Assembly: GCF_001984215.1 (NCBI RefSeq)
Contig: NZ_CP019420.1
Span: forward strand, 4,340,001-4,404,000
Direction: 5' to 3'
DNA: 64,000 nucleotides
Source: Mycobacterium sp. MS1601
Lineage (GTDB): Bacteria > Actinomycetota > Actinomycetes > Mycobacteriales > Mycobacteriaceae
The notes under the pieces are model-generated. The model did not search any database and was not told the origin of the DNA. It was given only the letters and a program-made list of their open reading frames with translations. Numbering within the stretch: position 1 is the first letter of the stretch; every line of letters starts with the position of its first letter. The position numbers and the translations under genes were made by a program. Of this stretch, positions 35,791 to 44,862 are shown in pieces.

Positions 35791-36599
35791 CACTGTCGCC
35801 CACGGTGCGCTATCTACTGCGTTTCATCGCCATCGCCTACGTCGGGATCCTGGTGATCGTGCCGGTGGGCCTGATCCTGTGGCGCACGCTGGAGCCGGGG
35901 ATCGGTGAGTTCGTCGGCTCCATCAGCACTCCGGCGGCGGTGTCCGCGCTGCAGCTGTCGCTGCTGGTGGTGGCCATCGTGGTCCCGCTGAACGTACTTT
36001 TCGGCGTGCCCACCGCACTGGTGCTCGCACGCAACAAGTTCCGGGGCAAGAGTGCGCTGCAGGCCGTCATCGACCTGCCGTTCGCGGTGTCACCGGTGGT
36101 GGTGGGCGTCGCCTTGATCCTGCTGTGGGGTTCGGCTGGTTTGTTCGGGTTCGTGGAGAACGACTTCGGCCTCAAGATCATCTTCAGTTTCCCCGGCATC
36201 GTGCTCGCCAGCATTTTCGTCACGGTCCCGTTCGTCATCCGCGAGGTCGAACCGGTGCTGCACGAGCTGGGCACCGACCAGGAGGAGGCCTCGGCGACGC
36301 TCGGCGCGCAGTGGTGGCAGACGTTCTGGCGCATCACCCTGCCGTCCATCCGTTGGGGCCTGACCTACGGCATCGTGCTGACCATCGCCCGCACACTGGG
36401 CGAGTTCGGTGCGGTCATCATGGTGTCGTCCAACCTGCCGGGTCAGTCGCAGACCTTGACGCTGCTGGTGGCCGATCGTTACAACCGTGCCAACGAATAT
36501 GGGGCCTACGCCATCTCCACAGTGCTGATGGCCGTCGCGGTTCTGGTGCTCATAGTGCAGGTGGTCCTCGACTCCCGGCGCTCCCGGGCCGAGAAATAG
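35787..36599 (+). CDS. cysW: Sulfate ABC transporter permease CysW
   Basis: 270 residues from the ATG at 35787, overlapping cysT by four bases; the longer open frame upstream lies inside cysT. The EAA loop (QEEASATLGAQWWQTFWRITLP) is near residue 165 and GEFGAVIMVSSNLPGQSQTL follows. Partner of CysT in the sulfate channel. Confidence 0.95.
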   Translation: MTLSPTVRYLLRFIAIAYVGILVIVPVGLILWRTLEPGIGEFVGSISTPAAVSALQLSLLVVAIVVPLNVLFGVPTALVLARNKFRGKSALQAVIDLPFAVSPVVVGVALILLWGSAGLFGFVENDFGLKIIFSFPGIVLASIFVTVPFVIREVEPVLHELGTDQEEASATLGAQWWQTFWRITLPSIRWGLTYGIVLTIARTLGEFGAVIMVSSNLPGQSQTLTLLVADRYNRANEYGAYAISTVLMAVAVLVLIVQVVLDSRRSRAEK

Positions 36600-36608
36600 G
36601 AGACTTTG

Positions 36609-37658
36609 ATGACCAACGCGATCACCGTCAGCGGTGCCAACAAGCACTACGGCGCCTTCGCCGCGCTCGACAACGTCGACTTTGTGGTCCCGTCCGGCTC
36701 GCTGACCGCACTGCTGGGTCCCAGCGGCTCTGGCAAGTCGACGCTGTTGCGGGCCATCGCCGGACTGGACCAGCCGGACACCGGCACCATCACCATCAAC
36801 GGCCGCGATGTCACGCGGGTACCGCCGCAGAAGCGCGGCATCGGATTCGTCTTCCAGCACTACGCCGCATTCAAACACCTGAGCGTGCGAGACAACGTCG
36901 CGTTCGGCCTGAAGATCCGCAAGCGTCCCAAGGCCGAGATCAAGGACAAGGTCGACAATCTGCTCGAGGTGGTCGGTCTGGCCGGATTCCAGACCCGTTA
37001 TCCCAACCAGCTTTCCGGTGGCCAGCGCCAACGCATGGCACTGGCCCGCGCGTTGGCTGTCGATCCCGAGGTGCTGTTGCTCGACGAACCGTTCGGAGCG
37101 CTGGATGCGAAGGTGCGTGAGGACCTTCGGACCTGGCTGCGCCGCCTGCACGACGAGGTGCACGTCACCACGGTGCTGGTCACCCACGATCAGGCCGAGG
37201 CGCTGGACGTTGCCGATCGGGTCGCCGTACTCAACAAGGGCCGCATCGAACAGGTGGGCAGCCCCACCGAGGTGTACGACGAGCCCGCCAACGGGTTCGT
37301 GATGTCGTTCCTGGGCACGGTGTCTTCGCTCAACGGAATCCTGGTGCGCCCCCACGACATTCGTGTCGGCCGCAATCCCGAGATGGCCATTGCCGCCGGC
37401 GACGGCACCGCCGAGTCCACCGGCGTCATCAAGGCTGTCATCGACCGCGTCGTCGTGCTGGGCTTCGAGGTCAGAGTGGAGTTGACCAGCTCCACCACCG
37501 GCGGTGCCTTCACTGCGCAGATCACCCGCGGCGACGCGGAGGCACTGGGCCTCAGGGCCGGGGACACGGTGTATGTCCGCGCCACCCGGGTGCCGTCGAT
37601 TGCGGGGAGCCTGCAGGTTCCTGCCGCCGACGATGCGGACCAGCTCAGCGTGCAGTGA
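36609..37658 (+). CDS. cysA: Sulfate ABC transporter ATPase CysA
   Basis: 349 residues from ATG 36609 with AGGAG upstream. Walker [11 protein letters not shown]-loop [12 protein letters not shown], signature [15 protein letters not shown], Walker [12 protein letters not shown] and switch His in VTHDQ are all present. A C-terminal TOBE-like domain begins near residue 235 ([12 protein letters not shown]). It energises sulfate uptake. The last 14 bases overlap the convergent desaturase gene. Equivalent to Rv2397c. Confidence 0.96.
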   Translation: MTNAITVSGANKHYGAFAALDNVDFVVPSGSLTALLGPSGSGKSTLLRAIAGLDQPDTGTITINGRDVTRVPPQKRGIGFVFQHYAAFKHLSVRDNVAFGLKIRKRPKAEIKDKVDNLLEVVGLAGFQTRYPNQLSGGQRQRMALARALAVDPEVLLLDEPFGALDAKVREDLRTWLRRLHDEVHVTTVLVTHDQAEALDVADRVAVLNKGRIEQVGSPTEVYDEPANGFVMSFLGTVSSLNGILVRPHDIRVGRNPEMAIAAGDGTAESTGVIKAVIDRVVVLGFEVRVELTSSTTGGAFTAQITRGDAEALGLRAGDTVYVRATRVPSIAGSLQVPAADDADQLSVQ

Positions 37659-38562
37659 GCTCCGCCGCGGGCGTCTCGGCGAATGGCACGGTTTCGCGCC
37701 AGCCCGGCGGCCGCAGCAGGTAGCCGATGCGGCCGCGCCAGGTCTTGGCGTGGTAGACATCGCGCACCATCGCGACGAACTCGGCGAAGTTGACCTTCAC
37801 CGGGTTGTGGGTGTCGATGTTGTGGGTCAGGCCGTAGCGCACCCGCTCGGTCTCCTCGGCGTAACTGCCGAACAGCCGGTCCCACAGGATGAGGATGCCA
37901 CCGTAGTTCTTGTCCAGGTACGGGTTGTTGGCTCCGTGGTGCACGCGGTGATGCGACGGGGTGTTGAAGACGTATTCGACTGCGCGGGGCAGTTTCCCGA
38001 TGCGTTCGGTGTGCAGCGGGTACTGGAACAGCAGAACGATGGACTGCGACAGGAAGATCACCCACGCCGGGATGCCGGCCAGCGCCAGCGGGATGTAGAC
38101 CACCGCGGTCAGGAACTCTCCCGGGATGAGCCACGGCAGCCGTACCGCGGTGGACATGTTGAAGTGCTGGCTGGAGTGGTGCACGCTGTGTCCCGCCCAG
38201 AACAGTCGCACCCGGTGCTGCATCCGGTGTTTGGCGTAGTACGCCAGGTCGGCGCCGACGATCGCGACCACCCAGACCCACCACTGCGACGCCGAGAGCG
38301 CCCAGGGTGCCAGCGCCGCGGCCAGTAGCACGATTGGCAGCTCGATGAAGTTCTCGACCAGGTTGGCCACCCGGCCCAGTCCGTACACCGACAGGCTGGT
38401 GGCGGTGTCCTTGCCGGAGAAGCCGACTTTGTTGCGCGGCAGTCCTTCCCGGCCGTCGCGCCGGTCGCGCCTGCGCTCGAGGTGATCACCGAAGAACTCG
38501 ACGCCCAACAGCAGCAGGAAGGCCGGGATGGCGTAGAGGCCGATGTTTCCGATCCACTCCAT
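37645..38562 (-). CDS. Sterol desaturase / fatty acid hydroxylase family membrane enzyme
   Basis: 305 residues with about four membrane segments. The histidine clusters of the di-iron hydroxylases are present in order: HRMQH (near residue 115), HSVHHSS (near 125) and HRVHHG with later His residues (near 205). Such enzymes hydroxylate or desaturate a lipid C-H bond using O2. The substrate is unknown. It follows a TetR regulator with a one-base overlap, so the regulator probably controls it in response to a lipophilic ligand. Not part of the sulfur operon although it overlaps cysA. Confidence 0.9.
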   Translation of the reverse strand: MEWIGNIGLYAIPAFLLLLGVEFFGDHLERRRDRRDGREGLPRNKVGFSGKDTATSLSVYGLGRVANLVENFIELPIVLLAAALAPWALSASQWWVWVVAIVGADLAYYAKHRMQHRVRLFWAGHSVHHSSQHFNMSTAVRLPWLIPGEFLTAVVYIPLALAGIPAWVIFLSQSIVLLFQYPLHTERIGKLPRAVEYVFNTPSHHRVHHGANNPYLDKNYGGILILWDRLFGSYAEETERVRYGLTHNIDTHNPVKVNFAEFVAMVRDVYHAKTWRGRIGYLLRPPGWRETVPFAETPAAELTAR

Positions 38563-39200
38563 CAGGATGTTGCTTCCTTCTTGGGCATGCCGGCCAGCTG
38601 CCAGCGCAGGGCTCGGCCGAACATCTCGCCGTGAACTCGATCGGGGTCGATCCGCCGCTGTCGGATGAGGCCACTGAACAGCGCGATGGTGGTGATTGCG
38701 AACTCGTCTACGGAGACGGACTCGTCAACGTTGTTGCGCGCGAGCATCTCTGCGAGGATGCCGCGCACCGCTTCGACGGTCTTCGCCGAGGAGGCGGCCT
38801 CGATCTGCATCAGCTCGGGGTTGCGTACCGCGTGCAGCCAGAACTCGGTCCGCAGGACTGCGGCGTCGGTGTCCTTGTCGGCGATGGCGATCAGCATCTC
38901 GCCCAGGGCCTGCAGTGGGTCGGCCGATTGTTCGCGCGAGGAGTCGACGATGTGGGCCACCTCGCCGATCTGATTGACGGCACGGTCGCTCATCAACGCA
39001 TAGAAGAGCTCGTCCTTGTTGGCGAAGTTGGAGTACACCGCACCGACGGAGAATCCGGCCGCCTCGGCGACCTCATCCACCGACGCGGCGGCATAGCCCT
39101 TGCGGGCGAACACCTGCGCGGCGGCATCGAGGAGTTTGCGACGGGTGAGTTCCTTGCTCTCGGCGCGCGTGAGGCGCCGAGGCTGTTGATCACGATCCAT
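38562..39200 (-). CDS. TetR family transcriptional regulator
   Basis: 212 residues. The HTH is at residues 20-65 (RRKLLDAAAQVFARKGYAAASVDEVAEAAGFSVGAVYSNFANKDELF in three pieces), with a helical ligand-binding C-terminal domain. First gene of a two-gene unit with the desaturase. AT-rich direct and inverted half-sites lie immediately upstream, suggesting autoregulation. Confidence 0.93.
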   Translation of the reverse strand: MDRDQQPRRLTRAESKELTRRKLLDAAAQVFARKGYAAASVDEVAEAAGFSVGAVYSNFANKDELFYALMSDRAVNQIGEVAHIVDSSREQSADPLQALGEMLIAIADKDTDAAVLRTEFWLHAVRNPELMQIEAASSAKTVEAVRGILAEMLARNNVDESVSVDEFAITTIALFSGLIRQRRIDPDRVHGEMFGRALRWQLAGMPKKEATS

Positions 39201-39245
39201 ATTTGGATAGTAGCGGCTATTCGAATAACAAGCACTATTTGAACT
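39201..39245. promoter_or_regulatory. AT-rich half-sites upstream of the TetR gene
   Basis: TTGGATAG at 39203-39210 and CTATTCGAA at 39218-39226 form an imperfect inverted repeat, and TATTTGAAC follows at 39237-39245. The stretch is clearly AT-richer than its surroundings. A plausible TetR autoregulatory operator, not proven. Confidence 0.45.
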
Positions 39246-39362
39246 CGGGTGGTCCAGACTTTGTGCCTCGACGCCTCTACTCCGACCAGCCCCGGGCCGG
39301 GCAGTTCTTCAACGACATGGGCGGCTTGGTGACCGGCTGTCAACCCACGACCGATTGCAGCC

Positions 39363-39379
39363 CGAGGCCTTCGGCCTCG
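39363..39379. terminator. Hairpin downstream of che1
   Basis: CGAGGCC, loop TTC, GGCCTCG: a perfect 7-bp stem 19 bases beyond the che1 stop on the minus strand. There is no T run. It may end the sirA-cysH-che1 operon. Confidence 0.5.
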
Positions 39380-39397
39380 AGTCAGCCTCCGTACCGT

Positions 39398-40102
39398 CTA
39401 GGCGGCGGCGCGGGCGGCCGTCACAGCGTCGTAGCGATCCAGTACGGTCGCGGCCACCAGATTGTGCGAGCCCAATGGCTCGGACATCAAGATCCCCTGT
39501 TGCGCAGCAAAAGTGGCCACTCGGTCGGTGATCTTGCCAGGCGCCAGGAACCAGGGGGCGATCACCACGCGGCGGGCGCCCTTGTCGCGCACGGACGCCA
39601 CCGCCCCGGAAAGGTTCGCATACGGGCCGGTGGCGAAGGCGGTTTCGGTTCCGGCCCAGCGGGTTCCGACGGCCAGCGTCGTCGCCACCGTCGCGGTGCT
39701 CGCGTTGGCGTTCGGATCCGACGAGCCGACGGCGACCACCACCACACCCAGGTCACGGTCGTCGGGAGATACTCCCGCCTCCGACAGCCGGTGCCGCAGC
39801 ACCGCCAGCAGGGCGGGATCCTCGCCGAGCGTGTCCGCCCGTCGCACGCACTTGCCTGACTCGTTGATCACCGAAGGGATGTCGACGCGGGCGTGGTACG
39901 CCGAAGCCAGCAGGAACGGCGTCACCACCGCATCGCCGGTCACTGTCAGAACCTCACCCAGGGACGGTGACGTCTGCTCCAGGAACGCCGCCCGCACCTC
40001 GAGCCATGGCCGTAGCCGCCGGATCCGGCCGGCCACGGCGTGCGTCACCGCGGCCGACCGCGGATCTGCACTACCGTGCGCGGTCAGGACGAGCGTGCTC
40101 AC
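39398..40102 (-). CDS. che1: Sirohydrochlorin ferrochelatase, CbiX/SirB family
   Basis: 234 residues from the GTG at 40102, overlapping the cysH stop (GTGA). The CbiX-type start STLVLTAHGSADPR carries the metal-binding His, and a second half repeats the fold (VVVVAVGSSDPNAN). It inserts Fe2+ into sirohydrochlorin to make siroheme, the cofactor of SirA in the same operon. In M. tuberculosis the equivalent is Rv2393. The longer open frame upstream lies inside cysH and is discarded. Confidence 0.88.
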   Translation of the reverse strand: MSTLVLTAHGSADPRSAAVTHAVAGRIRRLRPWLEVRAAFLEQTSPSLGEVLTVTGDAVVTPFLLASAYHARVDIPSVINESGKCVRRADTLGEDPALLAVLRHRLSEAGVSPDDRDLGVVVVAVGSSDPNANASTATVATTLAVGTRWAGTETAFATGPYANLSGAVASVRDKGARRVVIAPWFLAPGKITDRVATFAAQQGILMSEPLGSHNLVAATVLDRYDAVTAARAAA

Positions 40103-40812
40103 GACGCGTGCAGGCCGCACTCGGTCTTGGACTGTCCGGCCCACCGGCCGCTGCGCGGATCGGCACCCGGCTCGGGCTTGGCGGTGCAGGGGAAGCAGCC
40201 GATGGACGGATAGCCCTCGTCGACCAACGGGTTCACCAGGATTCCGTTGGTGTCGATGTAGCGCTGCATGTCGTCGTCGGACCACGCGGCGATCGGGTTG
40301 ATCTTCACCAGCCCGAACGCCTCGTCGAAACTGATCAGCGGGGCGTTGGCGCGCGTGGGGGCCTCGACGCGGCGGATGCCGGTGACCCAGGCGGCGTACC
40401 CCTTCAACGCCTTCGACAACGGCTCGACCTTGCGCATCCGGCAGCAGGCAGCGGCATCGCGCGCGAACAGATCTTTGCCGAACAGCGAATCTTGTTCGGG
40501 CACCGTGTTTTCCGGGGTCACGTTCACGATGTGCACGTCATAGACCGATTCCACGGCGTCGCGGGTGCCGACGGTCTCGGCGAAGTGGTAGCCGGTGTCC
40601 AGGAACAGGATGTCGACGCCGGGACGCACCTTGGCGGCCATTTCCACCAAGACCGCGTCCTGCATGTTGGAGGCCACGACGTACGAGCCGCCGAAGTGCT
40701 CATCGGTCCAGCGCAGCAACTCCTCGGCAGAGGCTCCGTCGAGTTCGGCAGCGCCGCGGGCGGCGATCTCCCGCAGGTCCGTCTCCGTCAAACCACTCAC
40801 CTCAACAGTCAT
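40099..40812 (-). CDS. cysH: Adenylyl-sulfate reductase (APS reductase)
   Basis: 237 residues. The PP-loop-type domain contains DTGYHFAET, and two cysteine pairs that bind the [4Fe-4S] cluster are visible: CC in AAACCRMRKVEPL and CFPC in IGCFPCT. These pairs distinguish APS reductases from PAPS reductases, which lack them. The C-terminal GLHAS carries the catalytic region. It reduces adenylyl sulfate to sulfite with thioredoxin. It begins three bases after the sirA stop. Equivalent to Rv2392. Confidence 0.95.
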   Translation of the reverse strand: MTVEVSGLTETDLREIAARGAAELDGASAEELLRWTDEHFGGSYVVASNMQDAVLVEMAAKVRPGVDILFLDTGYHFAETVGTRDAVESVYDVHIVNVTPENTVPEQDSLFGKDLFARDAAACCRMRKVEPLSKALKGYAAWVTGIRRVEAPTRANAPLISFDEAFGLVKINPIAAWSDDDMQRYIDTNGILVNPLVDEGYPSIGCFPCTAKPEPGADPRSGRWAGQSKTECGLHAS

Positions 40813-40815
40813 CAG

Positions 40816-42491
40816 TCACCTCAAGTCAGCGTCGTCGGCCCGTATGGCCCATTGGGCGAAACGCTCCCCGGCCTCTCGTTGTTTCACGAAATTGCGAACA
40901 ACTCGGTCGATGTAGTCGCCGAGCTCGTCGCTGGTGACCTTGTGCTGACGCAGTTTGCGGCCGAATCCGCTGTCCAGACCGAGGCTGCCGCCCAGGTGCA
41001 CCTGGAAGCCCTCGACCTGGCCGCCGTCACCGTCGTCGACCATCTGGCCCTTGAAGCCGATGTCGGCGATCTGGATGCGCGCGCACGAGTTGGGGCAGCC
41101 GTTGATGTTCACGGTCACCGGCACGTCCAGCTGGGCGTTGATGTCCTCGAGCCGCTTCTCCAACTCCGGCACCAGCGTCTGGGACCGCTTGCGAGTCTCG
41201 GCGAAGCTCAACTTGCAGAACTCGATGCCGGTGCAGGCCATCAAATTACGTCGCCAGTTCGACGGATCCGACGGTAGGCCCAGCTCATCGAGACCGGCGC
41301 GCAACTCATCGATCTTGTCGTCGGGGACATCGAGCACGATCAGCTTCTGGTAGGGCGTGAACCGGACCCGGTTCGACCCCGCCGCTTCGGCCAGGTCGGC
41401 GACCTTGGTCAAGATGGTGCCGGACACGCGGCCCGCGATGGGGGCGACACCGACGGCGTTGAGCCCGTTCTTGAGCTTGGTGATGCCCACGTGGTCCATG
41501 GGTCGGGTCAACGGATCCGGAGCGGGGCCGTCGATCAGGGGCCGCTTCAGGTACTCGGTCTCGAGAACTTCACGGAACTTCTCAATACCCCAGTCCTTGA
41601 TGAGGAACTTCAGCCGTGCCTTGGCCCGCAGTCGACGGTATCCGTAGTCACGGAAGACGCTGACCACGCCCTCCCACACGTCGGGCACCTCGTCCAGCGG
41701 CACCCACGCGCCCACGCGCTGACCGAGCATCGGGTTGGTGGACAGGCCGCCGCCGACCCACAGGTCGAAGCCCGGGCCGTGTTCGGGTGATGGACACCCA
41801 CAAACGCGATGTCGTTGACCTCGTGCACCACATCCTGCAGGCCCGAGATGGCGCTCTTGAACTTGCGCGGCAGGTTGGAGTACTCGGGCTTGCCGATGTA
41901 GCGCTTGACGATCTCGTCGATGGCCGGCGTGCCGTCGAGCACCTCATCGGGGTGTTCGCCGGCCAGGGGCGAGCCCAGCACGATGCGGGGGCAGTCGCCG
42001 CAGGCTTCGGTGGTCTGCAGGCCGACCTCGTCGAGGCGGCGCCAGATCTCCGGCATGTTCTCGACCTGGATCCAGTGGTACTGGACGTTCTCGCGGTCGG
42101 ATAGGTCGGCGGTGTCGCGACCGAAGTCGGTGGAGATGCCGCCGAGGGTGCGCAGTGCCTTGGTGGTCAGGGCGCCGCCGTCGCAGCGCACCCGCAGCAT
42201 GAAGTACTTGGCTTCCAGCAGGTCGATGTTCTCGTCGCCGGTCCAGGTGCCGTCATAACCTTGCTCACGCTGGGTGTAGAGGCCCCACCAGCGGAACCGG
42301 CCGCGCAGGTCACCCTTGTCGATGCTGTCGAAGCCGCCCTTGGCGTAGATGTTCTCGATGCGGGCCCGCACGTTGAGCGGGTTGTCGTCCTTCTTGGACT
42401 GCTCGTTGGCGTTGAGTGGCTCGCGGTAGCCGAGCTTCCACTGGCCTTCGCCGCGGGGTCGCTTGGCAGGTCGTGCTTTGGGGGTGGTCAT
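40816..42491 (-). CDS. sirA: Ferredoxin-dependent sulfite reductase, interrupted by a one-base frameshift
   Basis: Start ATG 42491. The N-terminal part (to about 41785) and C-terminal part are in different frames. At 41783-41786 the sequence lacks one base; adding a G restores HHPEHGPGFDLWVGG and a continuous protein of about 558 residues, the usual SirA length. Siroheme/[4Fe-4S] ligands CTGIEFC and GCPNSC are intact in the second part. SirA reduces sulfite to sulfide. As the only assimilatory sulfite reductase here, loss would give cysteine auxotrophy, so a sequencing error is likely. Equivalent to Rv2391. Confidence 0.92.
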
Positions 42492-42498
42492 GTGATGT

Positions 42499-42514
42499 GC
42501 TCCTCGAGGGGAGC
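42499..42514 (-). promoter_or_regulatory. Hairpin covering the sirA Shine-Dalgarno
   Basis: Read on the minus strand: GCTCC, loop CCTCGA, GGAGC. The 3' arm contains the GAGGAG ribosome site of sirA, eight bases before its ATG. Closing this stem would block initiation, which fits translational attenuation by the upstream Cys-rich ORF. Confidence 0.6.
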
Positions 42515-42608
42515 CGGCGTTCGGAGCGCGCTTCCACCGGGGGCTGATCCGGCGGCGCAGATCCGGCGGCCAGCTGATTAGGGGGCGGGCTGGGGCGAGA
42601 TCAAGCGG

Positions 42609-42665
42609 TCAAGGAAGACAGCAACAGCTACAGACGCGCTTGAAATCGACATGCCGCCGCGACAC
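42609..42665 (-). CDS. Polycysteine leader peptide of the sirA operon
   Basis: 18 codons, GTG start at 42665, ending VCSCCCLP: four cysteines in five residues. It lies 117 bases before sirA on the same strand. It has no Shine-Dalgarno and could be leaderless, although the upstream TACGCC is a poor -10 match. Like 33676-33768, it precedes a sulfur assimilation operon and fits the mycobacterial cysteine-responsive attenuators. Together with the SD-sequestering stem it suggests that ribosome stalling at the Cys codons frees the sirA ribosome site. Confidence 0.78.
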   Translation of the reverse strand: MSRRHVDFKRVCSCCCLP

Positions 42666-42785
42666 GAGAGCTGGCGTACGTACGGCGATCACCCGGCCAT
42701 TCTGCCACGCCGCCCCCATACCACCCAATCAGGCCAGATTTCGGCTCACCATGAGTGAAACGGGAGTCTGGGACACTGGACGGCA

Positions 42786-43970
42786 ATGACCATGCTCTCC
42801 CCGCCGGCGACAGGCCCCGCCGCTGTACCGCCCCTGGTGATGTCGCCGGGTGGTGCGTTCGGCATCTACGTGCACGTGCCGTTCTGCGCGACGCGCTGTG
42901 GCTACTGCGATTTCAACACCTACACCCCTGGTGAGCTGGGTGGAGCTAACCCCGACGGCTGGTTGGCAGCAGTGCGACGCGAACTGGCGCTGGGGGCGGC
43001 GCTGCTGCCGTCGCCGGTGGTGAACACGGTGTTTGTCGGTGGTGGTACCCCGTCACTGCTGGGTGCCGCCGGTCTGGCCGGTGTGCTGGACGCCGTGCGC
43101 GACGCTTTTGTGCTGGCACCTGATGCCGAGGTCACCACCGAGGCCAATCCGGAATCCACGTCGCCGCGGTTCTTCGAAGAGATCCGGGGCGCCGGCTATA
43201 CCCGGGTGTCGCTGGGCATGCAGTCGGCGGCGGCACATGTGCTGCGGGTGTTGGACCGCACCCATTCGCCGGGGCGGGCCGTGGCCGCCGCCGGTGAGGC
43301 GCAGGGCGCCGGGTTCGAGCACGTGAACCTCGATCTGATCTACGGCACGCCGGGGGAGACCGACGATGACCTGCGGCGCTCCGTCGACGCCGTCATCGGC
43401 GCGGGCGTCGACCATCTGTCGGCGTATGCCCTGGTGGTCGAGGACGGCACCGCTCTGGCGCGCCGGGTGCGGCGCGGGGAGATGCCGGCCGTCGACGACG
43501 ACGTGCTGGCGTCGCGCTACGAACTGTTGGACTCGATGGTGCGGGCCGCCGGATTCGAGTGGTACGAGGTGTCCAACTGGAGTAAGCCCGGTGGGGAGTG
43601 TCGGCACAACCTCGGCTACTGGGGTGGGGGCCAGTGGTGGGGCGCCGGGCCCGGAGCGCACGGCTTCGTCGGCGACACCCGGTTCTGGAATGTCAAGCAC
43701 CCCAATGCATATGCCGCACAGCTGGATTCGGGTGTGCTGCCGATCGCCGACTTCGAGGAGTTGTCGACAGAGGATCGGCACGTCGAGCACGTGCTGTTGA
43801 ACATCCGGCTGCGGGACGGGTTGGCGCTCGATGTTCTGCGTCCCGCCGAGCGGGGGCGAGTCGATGCCGTGGTGGCCGAAGGGCTGGTGGTCGTCGAGGG
43901 TGATCGTCTGGTGCTGACCGACCGCGGCCGCCTGCTCGCCGACGGCATTGTCCGCTCCCTCCTCGAGTGA
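42786..43970 (+). CDS. hemW: Radical SAM heme chaperone HemW (HemN-like)
   Basis: 394 residues; ATG 42786, with another ATG two codons later. The radical SAM motif CATRCGYC (CX3CX2C) is near residue 36, with GGGTPS and the HemN-type domain following. CRHNLGYW contains the HNxxYW motif used to separate heme-binding HemW from true coproporphyrinogen dehydrogenase HemN. HemW hands heme to respiratory enzymes. The M. tuberculosis counterpart, Rv2388c, is annotated as HemN. It ends in a dispersed palindrome. Confidence 0.9.
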   Translation: MTMLSPPATGPAAVPPLVMSPGGAFGIYVHVPFCATRCGYCDFNTYTPGELGGANPDGWLAAVRRELALGAALLPSPVVNTVFVGGGTPSLLGAAGLAGVLDAVRDAFVLAPDAEVTTEANPESTSPRFFEEIRGAGYTRVSLGMQSAAAHVLRVLDRTHSPGRAVAAAGEAQGAGFEHVNLDLIYGTPGETDDDLRRSVDAVIGAGVDHLSAYALVVEDGTALARRVRRGEMPAVDDDVLASRYELLDSMVRAAGFEWYEVSNWSKPGGECRHNLGYWGGGQWWGAGPGAHGFVGDTRFWNVKHPNAYAAQLDSGVLPIADFEELSTEDRHVEHVLLNIRLRDGLALDVLRPAERGRVDAVVAEGLVVVEGDRLVLTDRGRLLADGIVRSLLE

Positions 43971-44017
43971 TTTCGGCGTGATTCCGGTCGGTGAGCGACC
44001 GGAATCACGCCCAAATC
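43969..44017. repeat. Dispersed 50-bp palindrome, copy 3
   Basis: Starts inside the hemW TGA. The left arm begins GATTTCGGCGTGATTCCGG, then GTGAG loop, then the complementary arm ending in CACGCCCAAATC; 21 of 22 arm positions pair. It lies between convergent hemW and SDR genes. The best-paired copy of the family. Confidence 0.88.
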
Positions 44018-44024
44018 CCAGGGA

Positions 44025-44735
44025 TCACCGCTGGGCGGCGGGGCGGATGACGATCTCGTTGACGTCGACGTCCGCGGGGGTGCCGACGGCATAAGCCACG
44101 GCATCCGCGATGGCCTCGGGGGCGATGGCGTTGCGCCGGTACTCGACCATGTATTCGCGGGCCAGGTCGTCGCTGATGATGTCCGCCAGCTCGCTGGTGA
44201 CCACCCCCGGAGAAACGGTGGTGACCCGCAGCCACGGTGGGGACTCCAGCCGCAGGCCCTCGGTGATGGCCCACGCCGCGTACTTCGTGCCGCAGTACAC
44301 CGCCGCGGTGGGGGAGACCTGGTGCGCACCGACTGACGCGATGGTCACCACATGCCCGCGTTCCTGACGGCCGAACACCGGCAGCGCCGCTGCGATACCG
44401 TGCAACAACCCGCGCACATTGACGTCGATCATCTGGTCCCACTCGTCGACCAGCCCGGCATCCAGCCGCGACAACGGCATCACCCCGGCATTGGCCACCA
44501 GCACATCGAGGCGCCCGTGCCGGCCCACGATGCCGTCCACTGCGTTCTGCACGGCTTCGCGATCGGTGACGTCCAGTTCGACGGGTTCGATCCCGCTGAC
44601 CTGCTCGGCCAGTGCCTGCAGCCGGTCGAGGCGGCGAGCCCCGGCAATCACCGTCGTCCCGTCCGTGGCCAGCTTGGTGGCGATGGCCCGGCCGATGCCG
44701 CTGCTGGCGCCGGTGACCAGTGCTATTGACTTCAT
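44025..44735 (-). CDS. Short-chain dehydrogenase/reductase
   Basis: 236 residues. NAD(P) motif TGASSGIG (residues 8-15), NAG in ANAGVMPLS, catalytic Ser in IASVGAH and YxxxK in VYCGTKYA. The C-terminal VNEIVIRPAAQR is typical of the YdfG/clavulanate dehydrogenase-like group. Substrate unknown. It is divergent from an HTH regulator, a common pairing in which the regulator controls the SDR. Confidence 0.92.
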   Translation of the reverse strand: MKSIALVTGASSGIGRAIATKLATDGTTVIAGARRLDRLQALAEQVSGIEPVELDVTDREAVQNAVDGIVGRHGRLDVLVANAGVMPLSRLDAGLVDEWDQMIDVNVRGLLHGIAAALPVFGRQERGHVVTIASVGAHQVSPTAAVYCGTKYAAWAITEGLRLESPPWLRVTTVSPGVVTSELADIISDDLAREYMVEYRRNAIAPEAIADAVAYAVGTPADVDVNEIVIRPAAQR

Positions 44736-44862
44736 GGTGTGTTCCTCTCGGGTGGCTTACGCGATCCACTGTCGAGCGGACGGAGCGCACGCACGAGGAC
44801 GCAGTGTTCCTGGGTGCAGCAGACCCAGGTTGAGGCCATCGCCGCTGATTAACATCGCGCTC

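Noticed and set aside
41610..42491. Treating the N-terminal part of sirA as a separate truncated gene
   Set aside because: Protein sequence continues exactly across one missing base into the next frame; a split gene or two genes is less likely than a frameshift.
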